Assembly: GCF_001562255.1 (NCBI RefSeq)
Contig: NZ_CP014301.1
Coordinates: 682,001 to 746,000, forward strand
DNA from: Bosea sp. PAMC 26642
Lineage (GTDB): Bacteria > Pseudomonadota > Alphaproteobacteria > Rhizobiales > Beijerinckiaceae
Length of the DNA stretch: 64,000 nucleotides
Reading direction: 5' to 3'
Positions 63,973 to 64,000 of the stretch are shown here, in pieces. The notes under the pieces were generated by a model. It was not told the origin of the DNA. It saw only the letters and a program-made list of their open reading frames with translations, and made no database searches. How positions within the stretch are numbered: the first letter of the stretch is position 1; every line of letters starts with the position of its first letter. The position numbers and the translations under genes are program-made.

Positions 63973-64000
63973 AAAGCCCCGGGGAAACCCGGGGCTTTTT
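63973..64000 (+). terminator. Intrinsic terminator of the porin gene
   Basis: AAAGCCCCGGG-GAAA-CCCGGGGCTTTTT forms an 8-bp GC stem extended by three A-T pairs, a GAAA tetraloop and a T-run that reaches the window edge. It lies 21 bases after the porin stop. Confidence 0.93.

Overview
The window is a GC-rich, densely coded stretch of a Gram-negative alphaproteobacterial chromosome. A Porin_2-type (Omp2b-like) outer-membrane porin, the ethylmalonyl-CoA pathway genes ccr and mcd, a divergent lysC/ubiG pair, tamA-tamB, and several Bug/TctC-type binding proteins all point to the Hyphomicrobiales. Bosea or a near relative fits best, but the genus is inferred from protein character only. No rRNA, tRNA or CRISPR array was found.

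From 1 to 13.7 kb lies a carboxylic-acid uptake and CoA-activation region. It holds a polyamine-type ABC importer (ATPase end plus a fused double permease), a CaiC-like acyl-CoA ligase, a Rossmann-fold protein, a dipeptide-type binding protein, an IclR regulator, a malonyl-CoA-synthetase-like ligase, an enoyl-CoA hydratase, a second CaiC-like ligase, and dppB/dppC-type permeases. Three promoters here (upstream of the binding protein, the hydratase and the second ligase) each have a perfect TTGACA box followed by the same GTTATT-N7-RATAW element. This looks like an IclR regulon. From 13.7 to 18.4 kb the sequence is visibly AT-richer and foreign. It carries a tight four-gene cassette of exported and membrane proteins (a secreted HEXXH zincin, a four-helix membrane protein, a secreted protein, and a DUF4019-like protein broken by one in-frame stop). 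Beside it lie decayed pieces of an IS5-type transposase, a TPR protein and a GIY-YIG protein.

From 18.4 to 25.9 kb is a probable sugar-acid locus: an exported lactonase, 5-dehydro-4-deoxyglucarate dehydratase, a LysR regulator, and a tripartite tricarboxylate transporter with two binding proteins. From 26 to 35 kb come an exported GH5 hydrolase, an M32 carboxypeptidase, an Old Yellow Enzyme, and a marR-regulated RND efflux operon. From 35 to 42 kb come a DUF1330 gene flanked by a 35-base direct repeat, an acyl-CoA dehydrogenase/kinase-fold pair resembling ACAD10/11 and LvaA/LvaC, a globin-like chemoreceptor, lysC, ubiG and an orphan antitoxin. Two copies of an elaborate palindromic repeat sit just after the efflux operon and just after ubiG.

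From 42 to 48 kb are ccr and mcd, separated by stress-type small proteins, a glutathione transferase and an EamA exporter. From 48 to 64 kb are motA/motB, a periplasmic CpdB phosphoesterase, a Tat-exported MBL-fold hydrolase, a VOC protein, a 2-keto-4-pentenoate hydratase-like enzyme, tamA-tamB, and a highly expressed porin with a long leader and a strong terminator at the window edge.
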